Shown: one piece after another, positions 37,201 to 45,206 of the stretch
Layout of the letters: each line of letters opens with the position of its first letter
How positions within the stretch are numbered: position 1 is the stretch's first letter
Assembly: GCA_023228945.1 (NCBI GenBank)
Contig: JALOAI010000025.1
Span: 14,313 to 78,312 of the forward strand
Source of the DNA: Pigmentiphaga sp.
GTDB taxonomy: Bacteria > Pseudomonadota > Gammaproteobacteria > Burkholderiales > Burkholderiaceae_B
Reading direction: 5' to 3'
Length of the DNA stretch: 64,000 bases
Made by a program: the position numbers and the translations under genes
The notes under the pieces: generated by a model
Seen by the model: only the letters and a program-made list of their open reading frames with translations
Told to the model about the DNA's origin: nothing
Database searches by the model: none

Positions 37201-37635
37201 CCGATCGATGATCGAGACGGGCGTCGCCGCAGTCGCATCGGCGGTTTCCGCGCCACGGCGGAAGTACGACACGATACCGTCCGCGTTTGCCACCAAAACA
37301 CCTGCCAGCGCGCCGCTGGGCAGCATCGCCATCCCCGCGGTGACCTGGCGATTGAACGCTTCGGCGTCTTCCTTCAGCCAGGCGGCGGCCAACTGACGCG
37401 ACAGCGCATCGAGGTTGCGAGCGAGCGTATCCACCTGCAGCGAGAGGGCATGCGCGGTTTGCTCCGCCATATCGAAGGCATTGGCTTGTACGGTTTCACG
37501 CACGCGATCCTGGGCGGCGACCAGTTGCAGCCAGTAGAGCGCCATCATCGCCAAGAGCAGCGCGGCAACCCATAACGGACGCACAAGATACTGCCCACGG
37601 CCCATCCCGGCTTGGCGCCGATGGAGGAGATTCAC
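34240..37635 (-). CDS. Membrane sensor diguanylate cyclase with dCACHE-like and multiple PAS domains
   Basis: About 1131 residues from a GTG at 37635 (GAGG nine bases upstream); in-frame starts up to 37689 add 18 residues. TM1 near 22-40, periplasmic CACHE-like sensor to about 290 (SIIDREYFQQHVDAG, VQGRISGHWAIPFSRGI), TM2 (SALLSLVLLLVAAVVFVLWA). Four or five PAS/PAC modules follow. The C-terminal GGDEF domain has LTGLPNRRSF, LDIDHFKRVNDSYGH and the active site RLGGEEFVFL. The inhibitory RxxD site is intact (RGSD five residues before GGEEF). There is no EAL domain, so it makes c-di-GMP in response to extracytoplasmic and cytoplasmic cues. Confidence 0.9.
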   Translation of the reverse strand: MNLLHRRQAGMGRGQYLVRPLWVAALLLAMMALYWLQLVAAQDRVRETVQANAFDMAEQTAHALSLQVDTLARNLDALSRQLAAAWLKEDAEAFNRQVTAGMAMLPSGALAGVLVANADGIVSYFRRGAETADATAATPVSIIDREYFQQHVDAGAAGLHIGIPVQGRISGHWAIPFSRGIWRDGRFLGVMVLSVSAEYLSRALTQIFPGPGDVALVVRDDGHYLARSWRLADVLGRSVPSDRPFLQASGEQRHTYRAVAPIDGIERLYGWHRTPGYPLVVSVGLERDKVMAATNAAIASNRARSALLSLVLLLVAAVVFVLWAQRSRQTEALRQTRERLSLALEGGGLAAWEWRVRICAEPQSTRRFCAEGGEGDTAVVAWRERLHPDDRDRVLEALGAHLNDGDAVFDVEYRFLEADGTERWVAHRGRVVERDADGLPRRMAGTLLDITARKEAEIAEAEIRLRLTKLLDEVPGTVYQYQLEPDGASFFPYASSGVKRIYDVGPEDIRDSAEPVFRRLYPHDQTRVWESILQSAQSLQPWQAEYRVVHGDGRLRWVQGHANPERLATGATLWHGYIHDVTEEHSTAEALKASEAHLRLAMAAVRDGLWSFDHAAQRLHWDQRILEMLEYADDQATQTIEAFFGLVHPADLDRVRTTLAEAVRSFDQRVVHIDYRLRTAKGEWLWVRSRGRIIEWGSDGAAYRSIGMLSDIHTEVAEAQLRDALLNRNAVATMLVRPDRQLVEANHEFKALFLPSGKELRQLKLRDIHLDEAHWESFGTAYDDLRRAGTVRLEFPFCDVRGEVRWFDLHGTLRDPEDPGSDVIWTLVDISDRHAADAALAVERLRLDTLLRRFPGGVLIEDSTDVVVFVNASWCRLLGLDLQPADLEGLAHSELRTKLDPRYSAWLSGEPTTGPGGAVRAEITTPEGRHLEVDHVEIRRGREYLGVVWFLYDMTERKRKELEMARLASTDSLTGLPNRRSFMARLEQTLQDPERRPEVPGVLLMLDIDHFKRVNDSYGHAGGDAVLRQMTAVARQELRGSDMAGRLGGEEFVFLLPDIDLAAGLAVAERIRLRIEDCVFTTDNESLRITVSLGVAALEAEDLETMLRWVDEAMYAAKQSGRNRVCAWPLQ

Positions 37636-37803
37636 GTAAAGGATCCTCGATTGTGGTTTATCCACCAAAGCATAGCCCATGCCGGCCAACTAACCCAGCA
37701 AAGTGTCATTGTGCTCTCCACTTTCAAGGCAAGGCGAGCTGGTTTAGAAAAGAGCGGGGCAAAATCCCTATAAAAATCACATTTTTCGCATATAAAAATA
37801 AAT

Positions 37804-37832
37804 TTGACTAAATTAATTGAAAAACATATTCT
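37804..37832 (+). promoter_or_regulatory. Promoter of the branched-chain-type binding protein gene
   Basis: TTGACT (37804-37809), 17 bases, TATTCT (37827-37832), in an AT-rich patch (about 37740-37850) that stands out from the GC-rich surroundings. 54 bases before the binding-protein ATG. Confidence 0.6.
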
Positions 37833-37886
37833 CTTACCGCACCTGACAACATATGAGCCAATCACCCCGAATCAGGAGACAACTTC

Positions 37887-39038
37887 ATGAAACCCCTGGC
37901 CAAACTCTGTCTGGCAGCCGCGCTGGCACTACCCGCCACCACCGCACTGGCCGACCTCCATCTCGGCGTCATCCTGTCGCAAACCGGGCCTGGCGCTTCG
38001 CTTGGCATCCCGGCGCGGCATACGGTTGACCTCTGGCCACGCGAAATCGCCGGCCAGAAGCTCAACATCACGGTGCTCGACGACCGCTCCGACCCCACCG
38101 TGGCCGCCACGGCCGCCAGGCAACTGATCGAAGATCGCAAGGTGGACATCATCATCGGGCCATCGATCACGCCCACCTCTTTGTCGGCACTGCAAGCGGC
38201 CGGCGAAGCCAAGACGCCGATCTTCACTCTTGCGGGCGGGAAATCCATCGTCGAGCCGCTGGAAGGCGCCCGCACCTGGGCTTTCAAGATGCCGCCCGAC
38301 GAAGCCATTCCGGTCAAGCTCATCTTGCAGCACATGCAAAAGAACGGCCAAAAACGCCTGGCCACCGTCGCGGTGGCCAACTCCTACGGCCAGGTATTCG
38401 TCGACGTCATGCGCGCGATGGCACCCGAATTCGGCGTAGAGATCGTGGGCGCCGAGAGCTTCAACCCCACCGATACCAGCTTCGTCGCGCAAGCCCTCAA
38501 GCTGCTCGCGGCCAGGCCCGACGCCATTTTCATCGCGGCGGTGGGCACGCCCGGCGCCATGCCGCACGTCGAGCTCGTCCAGCGCGGCTTCAAGGGCCAG
38601 ATCTATCAAACCCAGGCCATCGCCAACAACGACTTCCTGCGGATCGGCGGTAAAGCGCTCGATGGCGCGCTGTTCCCCGTCTCGCCCTTGCTCGTGGCCG
38701 AACAATTACCGGACGGCAATCCGGTCAAGGCCGCCGCGGTGGACTACGTCCAGCGCTACGAAAACGCGCACGGCCCGGGGTCGCGCTCGCTGTTCGGCGC
38801 CATGGCCTGGGACGCCATGGCTTTCGTCGAGCACGCCGTGCCGCAGGCCCTGGCCAAGGCGCAGCCCGGCACGTCGGCCTTCCGCGAGGCGCTGCGCGAC
38901 GCCATCGAACAAACTCAGGAATTGGTGGTGAGCCAGGGCGTGTATTCGCTCTCGCCCACCAACCACAACGGCGCCGACGAACGCAGCCAGGTCATGGTGC
39001 GCATCCACGGCGGCGGCTGGCAGTACGCCGGCGAATAA
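37887..39038 (+). CDS. Periplasmic branched-chain amino acid-type ABC substrate-binding protein
   Basis: 383 residues. Signal peptide at 1-22 (LCLAAALALPATTALA), then a LivJ-type type I periplasmic-binding fold: DLHLGVILSQTGPGASLG, LNITVLDDRSDPTVAATAARQLI, IIIGPSITPTSL, and a long ligand-binding C-lobe. No permease or ATPase of the LivFGHM type is nearby, so it either feeds a transporter encoded elsewhere or serves sensing. It is followed at 53 bases by a Rieske oxygenase, suggesting an aromatic substrate. AGGAGAC precedes the ATG. Confidence 0.88.
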   Translation: MKPLAKLCLAAALALPATTALADLHLGVILSQTGPGASLGIPARHTVDLWPREIAGQKLNITVLDDRSDPTVAATAARQLIEDRKVDIIIGPSITPTSLSALQAAGEAKTPIFTLAGGKSIVEPLEGARTWAFKMPPDEAIPVKLILQHMQKNGQKRLATVAVANSYGQVFVDVMRAMAPEFGVEIVGAESFNPTDTSFVAQALKLLAARPDAIFIAAVGTPGAMPHVELVQRGFKGQIYQTQAIANNDFLRIGGKALDGALFPVSPLLVAEQLPDGNPVKAAAVDYVQRYENAHGPGSRSLFGAMAWDAMAFVEHAVPQALAKAQPGTSAFREALRDAIEQTQELVVSQGVYSLSPTNHNGADERSQVMVRIHGGGWQYAGE

Positions 39039-39091
39039 CGCCGGCGGCATCAGACGGCGCCGCGCCAAGGCGGCGCCTGGAGGACTCTCGA

Positions 39092-40126
39092 ATGTTTCTA
39101 CGCAATTGTTGGTATGTGGCCGCCTGGGACCACGAGGTGGCGGGCGACTTCCTCACCCGCCGCATCCTGGGCGAGTCCATCCTTTTCTACCGCACCTCCG
39201 GCCGCAACGTGGTGGCCCTGGCCGACCGCTGCTGCCATCGACGCGCGCCCCTCTCGCTGGGCCGCCGCGAAGGCGATTGCGTGCGCTGCATGTACCACGG
39301 CATGAAGTTCGACGCCCAGGGCTTTTGCGTCGAGATTCCCGGGCAGGACACCATTCCCCGCAAGGCCAGGGTGCATGCCTATCCGGTGGTCGAGCGCCAT
39401 CGCTGGATCTGGATCTGGATGGGCGATCCGGAACTGGCCGACCCTGCCCTGATCCCGGATACGCACTGGGTCGACGCGCCCGAATGGAAGGGTACGCCGC
39501 CCGGATACCTGCATTACCAGGCCAATTACCAGTTGCTGAGCGATAACCTGCTCGATTTTTCGCATCTTGCCTATGTGCACCTGGGTACGCTGGGCGGTTC
39601 GGAAAGCTACGCTCAGCTCAAGCCCGAAATCGAAGTGCTCGAGCGAGGCCTGCGCATTTCGCGCTGGCTATACGACTTCGCGCCACCGCCCTTCGTGGCC
39701 AAGCTGCTGCCCCCCGGCAAGGTCGATCGCTGGAACGACTACGATTACCTCATTCCCGGCATCCTGATCATGAGCTCCGGCTTCGCCGCCGCGGGTTCGG
39801 GAGCACGCGAGGGGCGGCGCGAAGGCGCCATCGAGTTCCGATCCTGCCAGGCGGTCACGCCCGAAACCGAGACCACCTCGCATTACTTCTTCTCCCAGCC
39901 CCGCAATTTCGCCAACCATGACCCGATCACCGATCGCTTGCTCGACCAGGCCCTGCGCACCGCCTTCCACGAGGATCTGACGATCATCGAAGCTCAGCAG
40001 GAACGTTGGTCGGAACGCGATGACGACGAGATGGTGTTGATCACCGCCGATGCCGCGCTGGTGCAATACCGGCGGATCTTCGATCGGCTGCTGGCCGGCG
40101 AACAACGCGCCACCGCGCAAGCCTGA
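39092..40126 (+). CDS. Rieske non-haem iron oxygenase, VanA-like (paralog 1)
   Basis: 344 residues. [2Fe-2S] ligands C47-x-H49 and C66-x2-H69 (DRCCHRRAPLSLG, CVRCMYHG); mononuclear iron site D-x-x-x-FSH-x4-H in LLSDNLLDFSHLAYVH. The length and start MFLRNCWYVAAW match vanillate/methoxybenzoate O-demethylase oxygenase components. No ferredoxin reductase (vanB) is adjacent. Downstream is an IclR regulator, upstream a binding protein. It is the most divergent of the three Rieske proteins here: it has LSDNLLDFSHLAYVHLG where the others have IVDNLxDFAHLAFVHTN. Substrate unknown. Confidence 0.9.
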   Translation: MFLRNCWYVAAWDHEVAGDFLTRRILGESILFYRTSGRNVVALADRCCHRRAPLSLGRREGDCVRCMYHGMKFDAQGFCVEIPGQDTIPRKARVHAYPVVERHRWIWIWMGDPELADPALIPDTHWVDAPEWKGTPPGYLHYQANYQLLSDNLLDFSHLAYVHLGTLGGSESYAQLKPEIEVLERGLRISRWLYDFAPPPFVAKLLPPGKVDRWNDYDYLIPGILIMSSGFAAAGSGAREGRREGAIEFRSCQAVTPETETTSHYFFSQPRNFANHDPITDRLLDQALRTAFHEDLTIIEAQQERWSERDDDEMVLITADAALVQYRRIFDRLLAGEQRATAQA

Positions 40127-40212
40127 GCGGCTCGGCGTCAATCTCCTCATCCCGCCCGGCGGGGCCCGATCCGCCGCACCGCCCGGCCCCACCGGCCGGG
40201 CTTCCGTTTGCT

Positions 40213-40227
40213 ATAGTCGCTGACTAT
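40213..40227. promoter_or_regulatory. Palindrome upstream of the IclR gene (candidate operator)
   Basis: ATAGTC-GCT-GACTAT, a perfect 6-bp inverted repeat with 3-base centre, 36 bases upstream of the IclR-type ATG. TATAGT within it resembles a -10. Likely autoregulatory operator. Confidence 0.5.
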
Positions 40228-40262
40228 TGCCTCCGATCCCCCTTGCCCAGCCCTTCGTCTTT

Positions 40263-41063
40263 ATGGCCGCCAGTTCCGTTCTCAGCCGCATGGCCGACAT
40301 TCTCTGCCTGTTCTCGGAGGAACGCCATGCGCTGACGGTGGAAGAACTGGCCGACACCCTGGGCGTGAGCCTGGCCACCGCCTACCGCTATGTGGCCGAA
40401 TTGGTGCAAGTCGGCCTGCTGGCCAAAAGCCTGGGCCGCTATACGCTGGGGCCCAAGATCATCGAGCTGGAGTACCTGGTGCGCTACTACGACCCGGTGA
40501 TCAAGCTCGGCGAAGACCTGCTCAACGGCCTGGCCAACATGACCGGTTGCCATGTGCTGCTCTGCCACATTTACCACGAGCGGGTCGTCAACGTGTACCA
40601 CGCAGCGGGGCGCCAGGAGCTCAACCTCGCCTTTACGCTGTTCGCCCGGGGCCGGCCGCTGCCGCTGTTTCGCGGCTCGCCGTCGCGGGCCATTTTGCCT
40701 TACCTCGATCGCCGCCGCCTGCAGCGACTCTACCTCCGCCATGCCCACGAGCCCGACGTCCAGGCGCTTGGCGCCGATTGGCCGGCCTTTCAACAATCCA
40801 TGAAAGCCATCCGCAAGCGCGGCTACTACACCTCCCATGGCGAACTCGACGACGAGGCGGCGGGTATTGCCGCGCCGGTATTCCGCGGCGTGCGTGATGT
40901 GCTGGGCAGCCTTGTGCTGGTCTATCGCAATGGCTCGCCGCCCTGGATGAGCGAAGACGCCCTGGCCCAGATCGTGTGCGAGAACGCGCGCGAGATCTCG
41001 CGGCGCATCGGCGAACCAGGCGCTCACGCCGCCAACGGCCGGCGGGCCAAGACGATGCCCTGA
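40263..41063 (+). CDS. IclR-family transcriptional regulator
   Basis: 266 residues. N-terminal winged helix (SRMADILCLFSEERHALTVEELADTLGVSLATAYRYVAELVQVGLL) then the GAF-like IclR effector domain (GCHVLLCHIYHERVVNVYH, SRAILPYLDRRRLQRLYLRH, VFRGVRDVLGSLVLVY). IclR proteins often control aromatic catabolism; this one lies 136 bases after a Rieske oxygenase. ATG at 40263 chosen over a TTG 12 codons upstream that falls in the candidate operator. Confidence 0.9.
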   Translation: MAASSVLSRMADILCLFSEERHALTVEELADTLGVSLATAYRYVAELVQVGLLAKSLGRYTLGPKIIELEYLVRYYDPVIKLGEDLLNGLANMTGCHVLLCHIYHERVVNVYHAAGRQELNLAFTLFARGRPLPLFRGSPSRAILPYLDRRRLQRLYLRHAHEPDVQALGADWPAFQQSMKAIRKRGYYTSHGELDDEAAGIAAPVFRGVRDVLGSLVLVYRNGSPPWMSEDALAQIVCENAREISRRIGEPGAHAANGRRAKTMP

Positions 41064-41163
41064 GTTCGCCCCGAGAGGCGCACGGCGCGGTAAGCCTTGC
41101 GCCTGGCCGCCCCCGCGGCTCTAGCCCCGACCCCCAAAACGCCTCGGGCGAGACCTCTGCCGC

Positions 41164-42396
41164 CTAAAGTTGGGCGGCGCTGCCGCCCTGCCCCGTGGTG
41201 TCGCTCGCCAGGACCGCCGCCATGGCCTCGGCCACCACCCCGACGTTGCCCGGATTGAGGCCCGGGATGCAGAGACGGCCGGAACGCACCAGATAAATGG
41301 CATGGCGCTCGAGCAGCTCGTTGACTTGCGCCTGCGACAGCCCCGTGTAGCTGAACATGCCACGCTGGCGCAACACATAGCTGAAATCGCGTTCAGGTAA
41401 ACGGGCCTTCAAGGCGTCGTGCAAAGCGTGCCGCATCGCCAGGATGCGCAGACGCATCTGCTCCACTTCTTCCGCCCACATCGTGCGCAGCTCGGGCGTG
41501 CCCAGCACCTCCGAGACCAGCAGCGCGGCGTGCATGGGCGGGTTGGAATAACTTTGGCGCACGCAGGACTTGAGCTGGCCGAGCACGCGCTCGGCCTGCG
41601 CGGTGTCGGGGCACACGATGCTGAGCGCACCCCCGCGCTCGCCATAAACCCCCATGTTCTTGGAGAAGGAGTTGGCGACCAGAAAGCTGAGACCCGTATC
41701 GGCCAGGGCGCGAATCGGCGCGGCATCGGCCTCCAGGCCATCGCCGAACCCCTGGTAGGCGAGATCCAGGAACGGAATCAGACGCCGCCGCACCATGAGC
41801 TCGATCAGGCTTTGCCACTGCGCTTCGCTCAGGTCTTCGCCCGTGGGGTTATGGCAGCAGGCATGCAGCAGCACCACGCTCTGCGCGGGCACCGCTTCGA
41901 GGGCGGACAGCATGTCGCCAAAACGGATGCCGCCTTGCTCGCTATCGTAGTAAGGGTACTGATTCACCGTCATCCCCGCCGAACGCAGGATGGAACTGTG
42001 GTTTTCCCAGGTGGGATCGCTGACCCAGACCTGGCTATCGGGGAAGGCAAGGCGCAGAAAGTCGGCCCCCAGCCGCAAGGCGCCGCAGGATCCTACCGTT
42101 TGCACGGTGGCCACCCGGCGCGCCGCCAGGGCGGCATGATCGGCGCCGAACAGCAACTCCTGCACCGCGCGGGTATAGGCGGCCACGCCCTCCATGGGCT
42201 GATAAGGCTTGGCGCCCAGCCGCGAGACCAGGCGATGCTCGGCGGCACGCACCGCCTCCATCAAGGGCAGATCGCCGTTCTCGTCGAAATAGATTCCGAT
42301 CGATAGATTGACCTTGTTGGGACGGGAATCCTTCAGGTAGTTCTCGTTCAGCGTCAGGATGGGATCGCCGGGATATTCGCTCAAATGCGTGAACAT
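41164..42396 (-). CDS. Aromatic/aspartate class I aminotransferase (TyrB-like)
   Basis: 410 residues; E. coli TyrB has 397. N-terminus MFTHLSEYPGDPILTLNENY; NLSIGIYFDENG; CHNPTGEDLSEAQW; FLDLAYQGFGDGL; PLP lysine K246 in NSFSKNMGVYGERGGAL; C-terminal GMFSYTGLSQAQVNEL. It interconverts aromatic amino acids (or aspartate) and 2-oxo acids. ATG at 42396; an in-frame extension upstream is not conserved. Its promoter region shares the 375-base gap with a palindromic element. Confidence 0.92.
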   Translation of the reverse strand: MFTHLSEYPGDPILTLNENYLKDSRPNKVNLSIGIYFDENGDLPLMEAVRAAEHRLVSRLGAKPYQPMEGVAAYTRAVQELLFGADHAALAARRVATVQTVGSCGALRLGADFLRLAFPDSQVWVSDPTWENHSSILRSAGMTVNQYPYYDSEQGGIRFGDMLSALEAVPAQSVVLLHACCHNPTGEDLSEAQWQSLIELMVRRRLIPFLDLAYQGFGDGLEADAAPIRALADTGLSFLVANSFSKNMGVYGERGGALSIVCPDTAQAERVLGQLKSCVRQSYSNPPMHAALLVSEVLGTPELRTMWAEEVEQMRLRILAMRHALHDALKARLPERDFSYVLRQRGMFSYTGLSQAQVNELLERHAIYLVRSGRLCIPGLNPGNVGVVAEAMAAVLASDTTGQGGSAAQL

Positions 42397-42771
42397 GGAA
42401 AAGCTCTTGATAGATAAGCGGAATCGATAGTGGCCGCCCCGCGGCGAGGCGCGACCGGCCTCGGGATGAAGCGGCCGGCGACGCGATGACGGCTTGGTGA
42501 CAGGCAGTATAGGGCAAGCCTTCGGAAGAATACTCGCGACCTTGATTCGCGGTGGGGTCCCTTGTTGACGTTCAGCTCGATCAGCATGGCTTCCAGAACG
42601 CGGATGAGACCGAAATTCAGGTGTAGTTGGCCTTCTCAAGAGACCTGGAATGAAACTAGCACACTAAGCGCTTGCCTGCATTGTCCTCCGATGACAGCGT
42701 CTGTCCCGATTCCGCTAGCACCCACGATCGATCGGAATCGGGACAAACGCACACTAAACCACTAACCACGC
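42397..42771. other. Intergenic region between tyrB-like and DUF1445 genes
   Basis: 375 bases without a supported gene. It holds the 9-bp direct repeats and 13-bp inverted repeat at 42659-42757 and, closer to 42400, the upstream region of the aminotransferase. Confidence 0.6.
42659..42757. repeat. 13-bp inverted repeat bracketed by 9-bp direct repeats
   Basis: TGTCCCGATTCCG (42702-42714) and CGGAATCGGGACA (42733-42745) form a perfect 13-bp inverted repeat around an 18-base loop. GCACACTAA occurs on both sides (42659-42667 and 42749-42757). The pattern suggests a REP/MITE-like palindromic insertion with a target duplication, or a hairpin terminator of the DUF1445 unit; no T run follows. Confidence 0.75.
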
Positions 42772-43851
42772 TCAACCGCGCCTTAGCGCCTCGATCGGAA
42801 CATCCGTCACCAGCATACGCGCCGACACATGGGAGGCCGCCCAGGCCGGCCGCGCCTGCTCGATCACATATTGCGTAGTCACGCCGCAGGCCCAGAACAC
42901 CGGCACCTCCCCTGGCGCCACGCTCAAGGGGCCCAGGCTTTGCAAAGGTTGGTTCAATACGATGCCCAGTGCGGCCGGATCGCCGGCGTGCACCGGCGCA
43001 CCGTGCAGTTGCGGGTAGCGGGCGCAGAGCTCCAGGGTGCTGGCCACCCATTCCTGGCGGATGGGCCGCATCGATACCACCAGCGGACCGCCATAGTGCC
43101 GGTGCGGCTGGCTTTCCCGGCTGGTGACGTAGATGGCGCCGCCAAAGCCCCGCTCCTCGTAATCCAGGGGGATACCCCCGGCGCGCAGGGCGTCTTCGAG
43201 CGAGAACGAGCACCCGAAGGCAAAGCCCACCAGGTCGTCGCGCCACACCGCCCGCAGATCGGCGACTTCGCCGACGGCCTGGCCGTGCTCGAATAGACGA
43301 TAGGCGGGTAGATCGAGGCGCAAGTCGACATCTTCGCCCAGTTCCGGCAAGACCGGATTGCCGGGTTCGGTACGCGCCACGACGGGAGCAATGTCGGCGT
43401 TGCGTTCGCACCATTCGCCGAAGGCTTCGGCCTCGGATTGCGGCAGCACCACGACATTGCACTGCAGCATGCCCGGCGCCGACCCACGAGTCGTGCCAGC
43501 CCATTGGCCCGCCCGGGCCAGCTGGCGAACGCGCAGGCCCGGCGCGCCGGATGCACTGCCCTCCAGTCGCTGCGCGACCGCCTCCCCGAGGGAGGATTCG
43601 CGCTTGGGGCGGCCCGGCGTGCCGGATGCACTGCCCTCCAGTCGCTTCGCGACTGCCTCCCCGAGGGAGGATTCGCGCTTGGGGCGGCCCGGCGCGCCGG
43701 ATGCACTGCCCTCCAGTCGCTTCGCGACCGCCTCCCCGAGGGAGGATTCGCGCTTGGGGCGGCCCGGCGCGCCGGATGCACTGCCCTCCAGTCGCTGCGC
43801 GACCGCCTCCCCGAGGGAGGATTCGCGCTTGGGGCGGCCCGGCGCGCTCAT
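42772..43851 (-). CDS. DUF1445 (D-glutamate cyclase-like) hydro-lyase with tandem-repeat N-terminus
   Basis: 359 residues. Residues about 107-359 form the DUF1445 domain: VRQLARAGQWAGTTRGSAPGM, VWRDDLVGFAFGCSFSLEDAL, GPLVVSMRPIRQEW, RYPQLHGAPVHAGDPAALGI, GEVPVFWACGVTTQYVI. Family members act on D-glutamate/pyroglutamate-type acids or are uncharacterised hydro-lyases. Residues 5-104 are four 25-residue repeats beginning RPKRESSLGEAVA, absent from the family. The ATG at 43851 overlaps the stop of the Bug gene (ATGA), so the repeats lie inside the genuine frame. No other start in frame precedes the domain. Confidence 0.82.
   Translation of the reverse strand: MSAPGRPKRESSLGEAVAQRLEGSASGAPGRPKRESSLGEAVAKRLEGSASGAPGRPKRESSLGEAVAKRLEGSASGTPGRPKRESSLGEAVAQRLEGSASGAPGLRVRQLARAGQWAGTTRGSAPGMLQCNVVVLPQSEAEAFGEWCERNADIAPVVARTEPGNPVLPELGEDVDLRLDLPAYRLFEHGQAVGEVADLRAVWRDDLVGFAFGCSFSLEDALRAGGIPLDYEERGFGGAIYVTSRESQPHRHYGGPLVVSMRPIRQEWVASTLELCARYPQLHGAPVHAGDPAALGIVLNQPLQSLGPLSVAPGEVPVFWACGVTTQYVIEQARPAWAASHVSARMLVTDVPIEALRRG
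43538..43848. repeat. Four-copy 75-bp tandem repeat at the 5' end of the DUF1445 gene
   Basis: Copies start at 43538, 43613, 43688 and 43763, with a further 10-base partial at 43838. They differ by single bases (for example AGTCGCTGCGC versus AGTCGCTTCGC). Period 75 keeps the frame. On the coding strand each contains CTGGAGGGCAGTGC, a Shine-Dalgarno-like core. Confidence 0.97.
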
Positions 43852-44909
43852 TGCGGTTGATAGTTCGCCGCCTTGAGCAGGGCGGCGTTGGAGCGGAGGC
43901 TGGCTTCGGTGCGCTGGGTCATGTCTTCCGGCGAGCCGGTGAGAGGCACGATGCCGGTGGCGCTGACGCGTTCGTAAAAGGCGGGGCTGCCGACGACGGC
44001 GCTGATCGCCTTGTTGTAGCGTTGCACCATAGCGGCGGGCGTGCCGGTTGGGGCGATCACACCGATGAAGATCACGTCGTCCAGGCCTTTGAGGCCCAGC
44101 TCGGTGTAGGTGGGGATATCGGGGAAATCCTTGAGCCGGGTCGGGCCGTCAACGCCGATCAGCTTGAGCTTGCCGGTTTCGACGTACGGCAGCGCGGAGG
44201 CGATACCGGTAATACCGGCCGGGAGCTGCTTGGCCAGCAGATCTTGCACCAATGGGGCATCGCCGCGATAGGCCACGGCGCGCAGATCGGTATTGTAGGC
44301 CTGGCCGAGCGCGGTCACCGTGAATTCGGGTGTGCTCACCGGCGCCGGCACGCCGATATTGCCTTGCGTGGGGTTGGCCTGCACCCATTTCACAAAGTCC
44401 TCGATGCTGTCGACTTTGTCGCCCACCAGCTCCGGATTCACAATGAAAAAATTGGGGTTGGTGGCAACCAGACCCACCGAGACGAAGTCGCGTTCCACGT
44501 CGTAACCCGGGTTTTTCATCGTGAGTGGAATCATGGCCGTGGTGTGGCTGTTGGTGAGAAACAGCGTATTGCCATCGGGAGCCGCGCCAGTCAGGGCCTG
44601 GGCCGCAATCTGGCCGCCGGCGCCGGCACGGTTCTCCACCACGACCGTTCGTCCGAGCTCGGTCTGGAGCCCTTGGGCCAGCACGCGGGCCACCATGTCA
44701 GTCATGCCGCCGGGAGCAAAACCCACCAGCATCCGGATTGGAGCATCCTGGGCCTGCGCGGCGCCAGGCGCCAGCGTGCCGCAGGCCAACAGCGCCGCGG
44801 CGGCGCCAGGCAGACAACGTGCCAACATATGCCGGCGCGCCGGGCTGGGTTGCGACTGAGAGGCTGGCTGAGCAGCCGCCAAGCGCCGAGGCGAAAGAGA
44901 TAATTTCAT
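43848..44909 (-). CDS. Bug-family (TctC-like) tripartite tricarboxylate transporter binding protein
   Basis: 353 residues. Long Tat/Sec-like N-terminus with twin arginine PARRHMLARCLPGAAAALLACG, cleavage near residue 54. Mature part opens IRMLVGFAPGGMTDMVARV, the Bug signature, followed by VVENRAGAGGQIAAQAL and DLRAVAYRGDAP. Bug proteins bind carboxylates and aromatic acids in the periplasm; they are greatly expanded in Bordetella-like bacteria and most lack dedicated membrane partners, as here. Translationally coupled to the DUF1445 gene; a GntR gene lies upstream on the same strand. Confidence 0.93.
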   Translation of the reverse strand: MKLSLSPRRLAAAQPASQSQPSPARRHMLARCLPGAAAALLACGTLAPGAAQAQDAPIRMLVGFAPGGMTDMVARVLAQGLQTELGRTVVVENRAGAGGQIAAQALTGAAPDGNTLFLTNSHTTAMIPLTMKNPGYDVERDFVSVGLVATNPNFFIVNPELVGDKVDSIEDFVKWVQANPTQGNIGVPAPVSTPEFTVTALGQAYNTDLRAVAYRGDAPLVQDLLAKQLPAGITGIASALPYVETGKLKLIGVDGPTRLKDFPDIPTYTELGLKGLDDVIFIGVIAPTGTPAAMVQRYNKAISAVVGSPAFYERVSATGIVPLTGSPEDMTQRTEASLRSNAALLKAANYQPQ

Positions 44910-45120
44910 GACTTTGTCTCCGTAACGGATGTGATGCAGATGGTGGTTAAGAAATCGTCCGGGATATCGAGATGCGGGTATGGCCGGCCGCTAGGCAGAG
45001 GCGCAATACGGTTCGGCCAAGGCCGCTCTGCTGATCCTTTCCGTCAAGTGCCTCCAGGGGAAAACTCTCGAAACATGCTTGACTGAACCGTATCGGGCTT
45101 AGGCGGAATCGGTTGGAGTG

Positions 45121-45206
45121 AAGAGCTCCGGCCTTCCGGCCTGAGCTTCTCCGCCACTATTCGGGAGAGCCTCCGGCTCCGGCAGATTTGGCCTCGCTAA
45201 CCTCGT
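45121..45206. repeat. Dispersed hairpin repeat (family 2), copy 2
   Basis: Plus-strand GAAGAGCTCCGGCCTTCCGG, then CCTGAGCTTCTCCG; AGCTCcGGCC pairs with GGCCtGAGCT around TTCC. A second hairpin GAGCC-TCC-GGCTC follows, then GGCAGATTTGGCCTCGCTAA. The first 50 bases are intergenic and the last 50 encode the end of the GntR protein. Confidence 0.88.

Noticed and set aside
43538..43848. CRISPR array
   Set aside because: The 75-bp units are directly contiguous with no unique spacers, and they are in frame with a gene.
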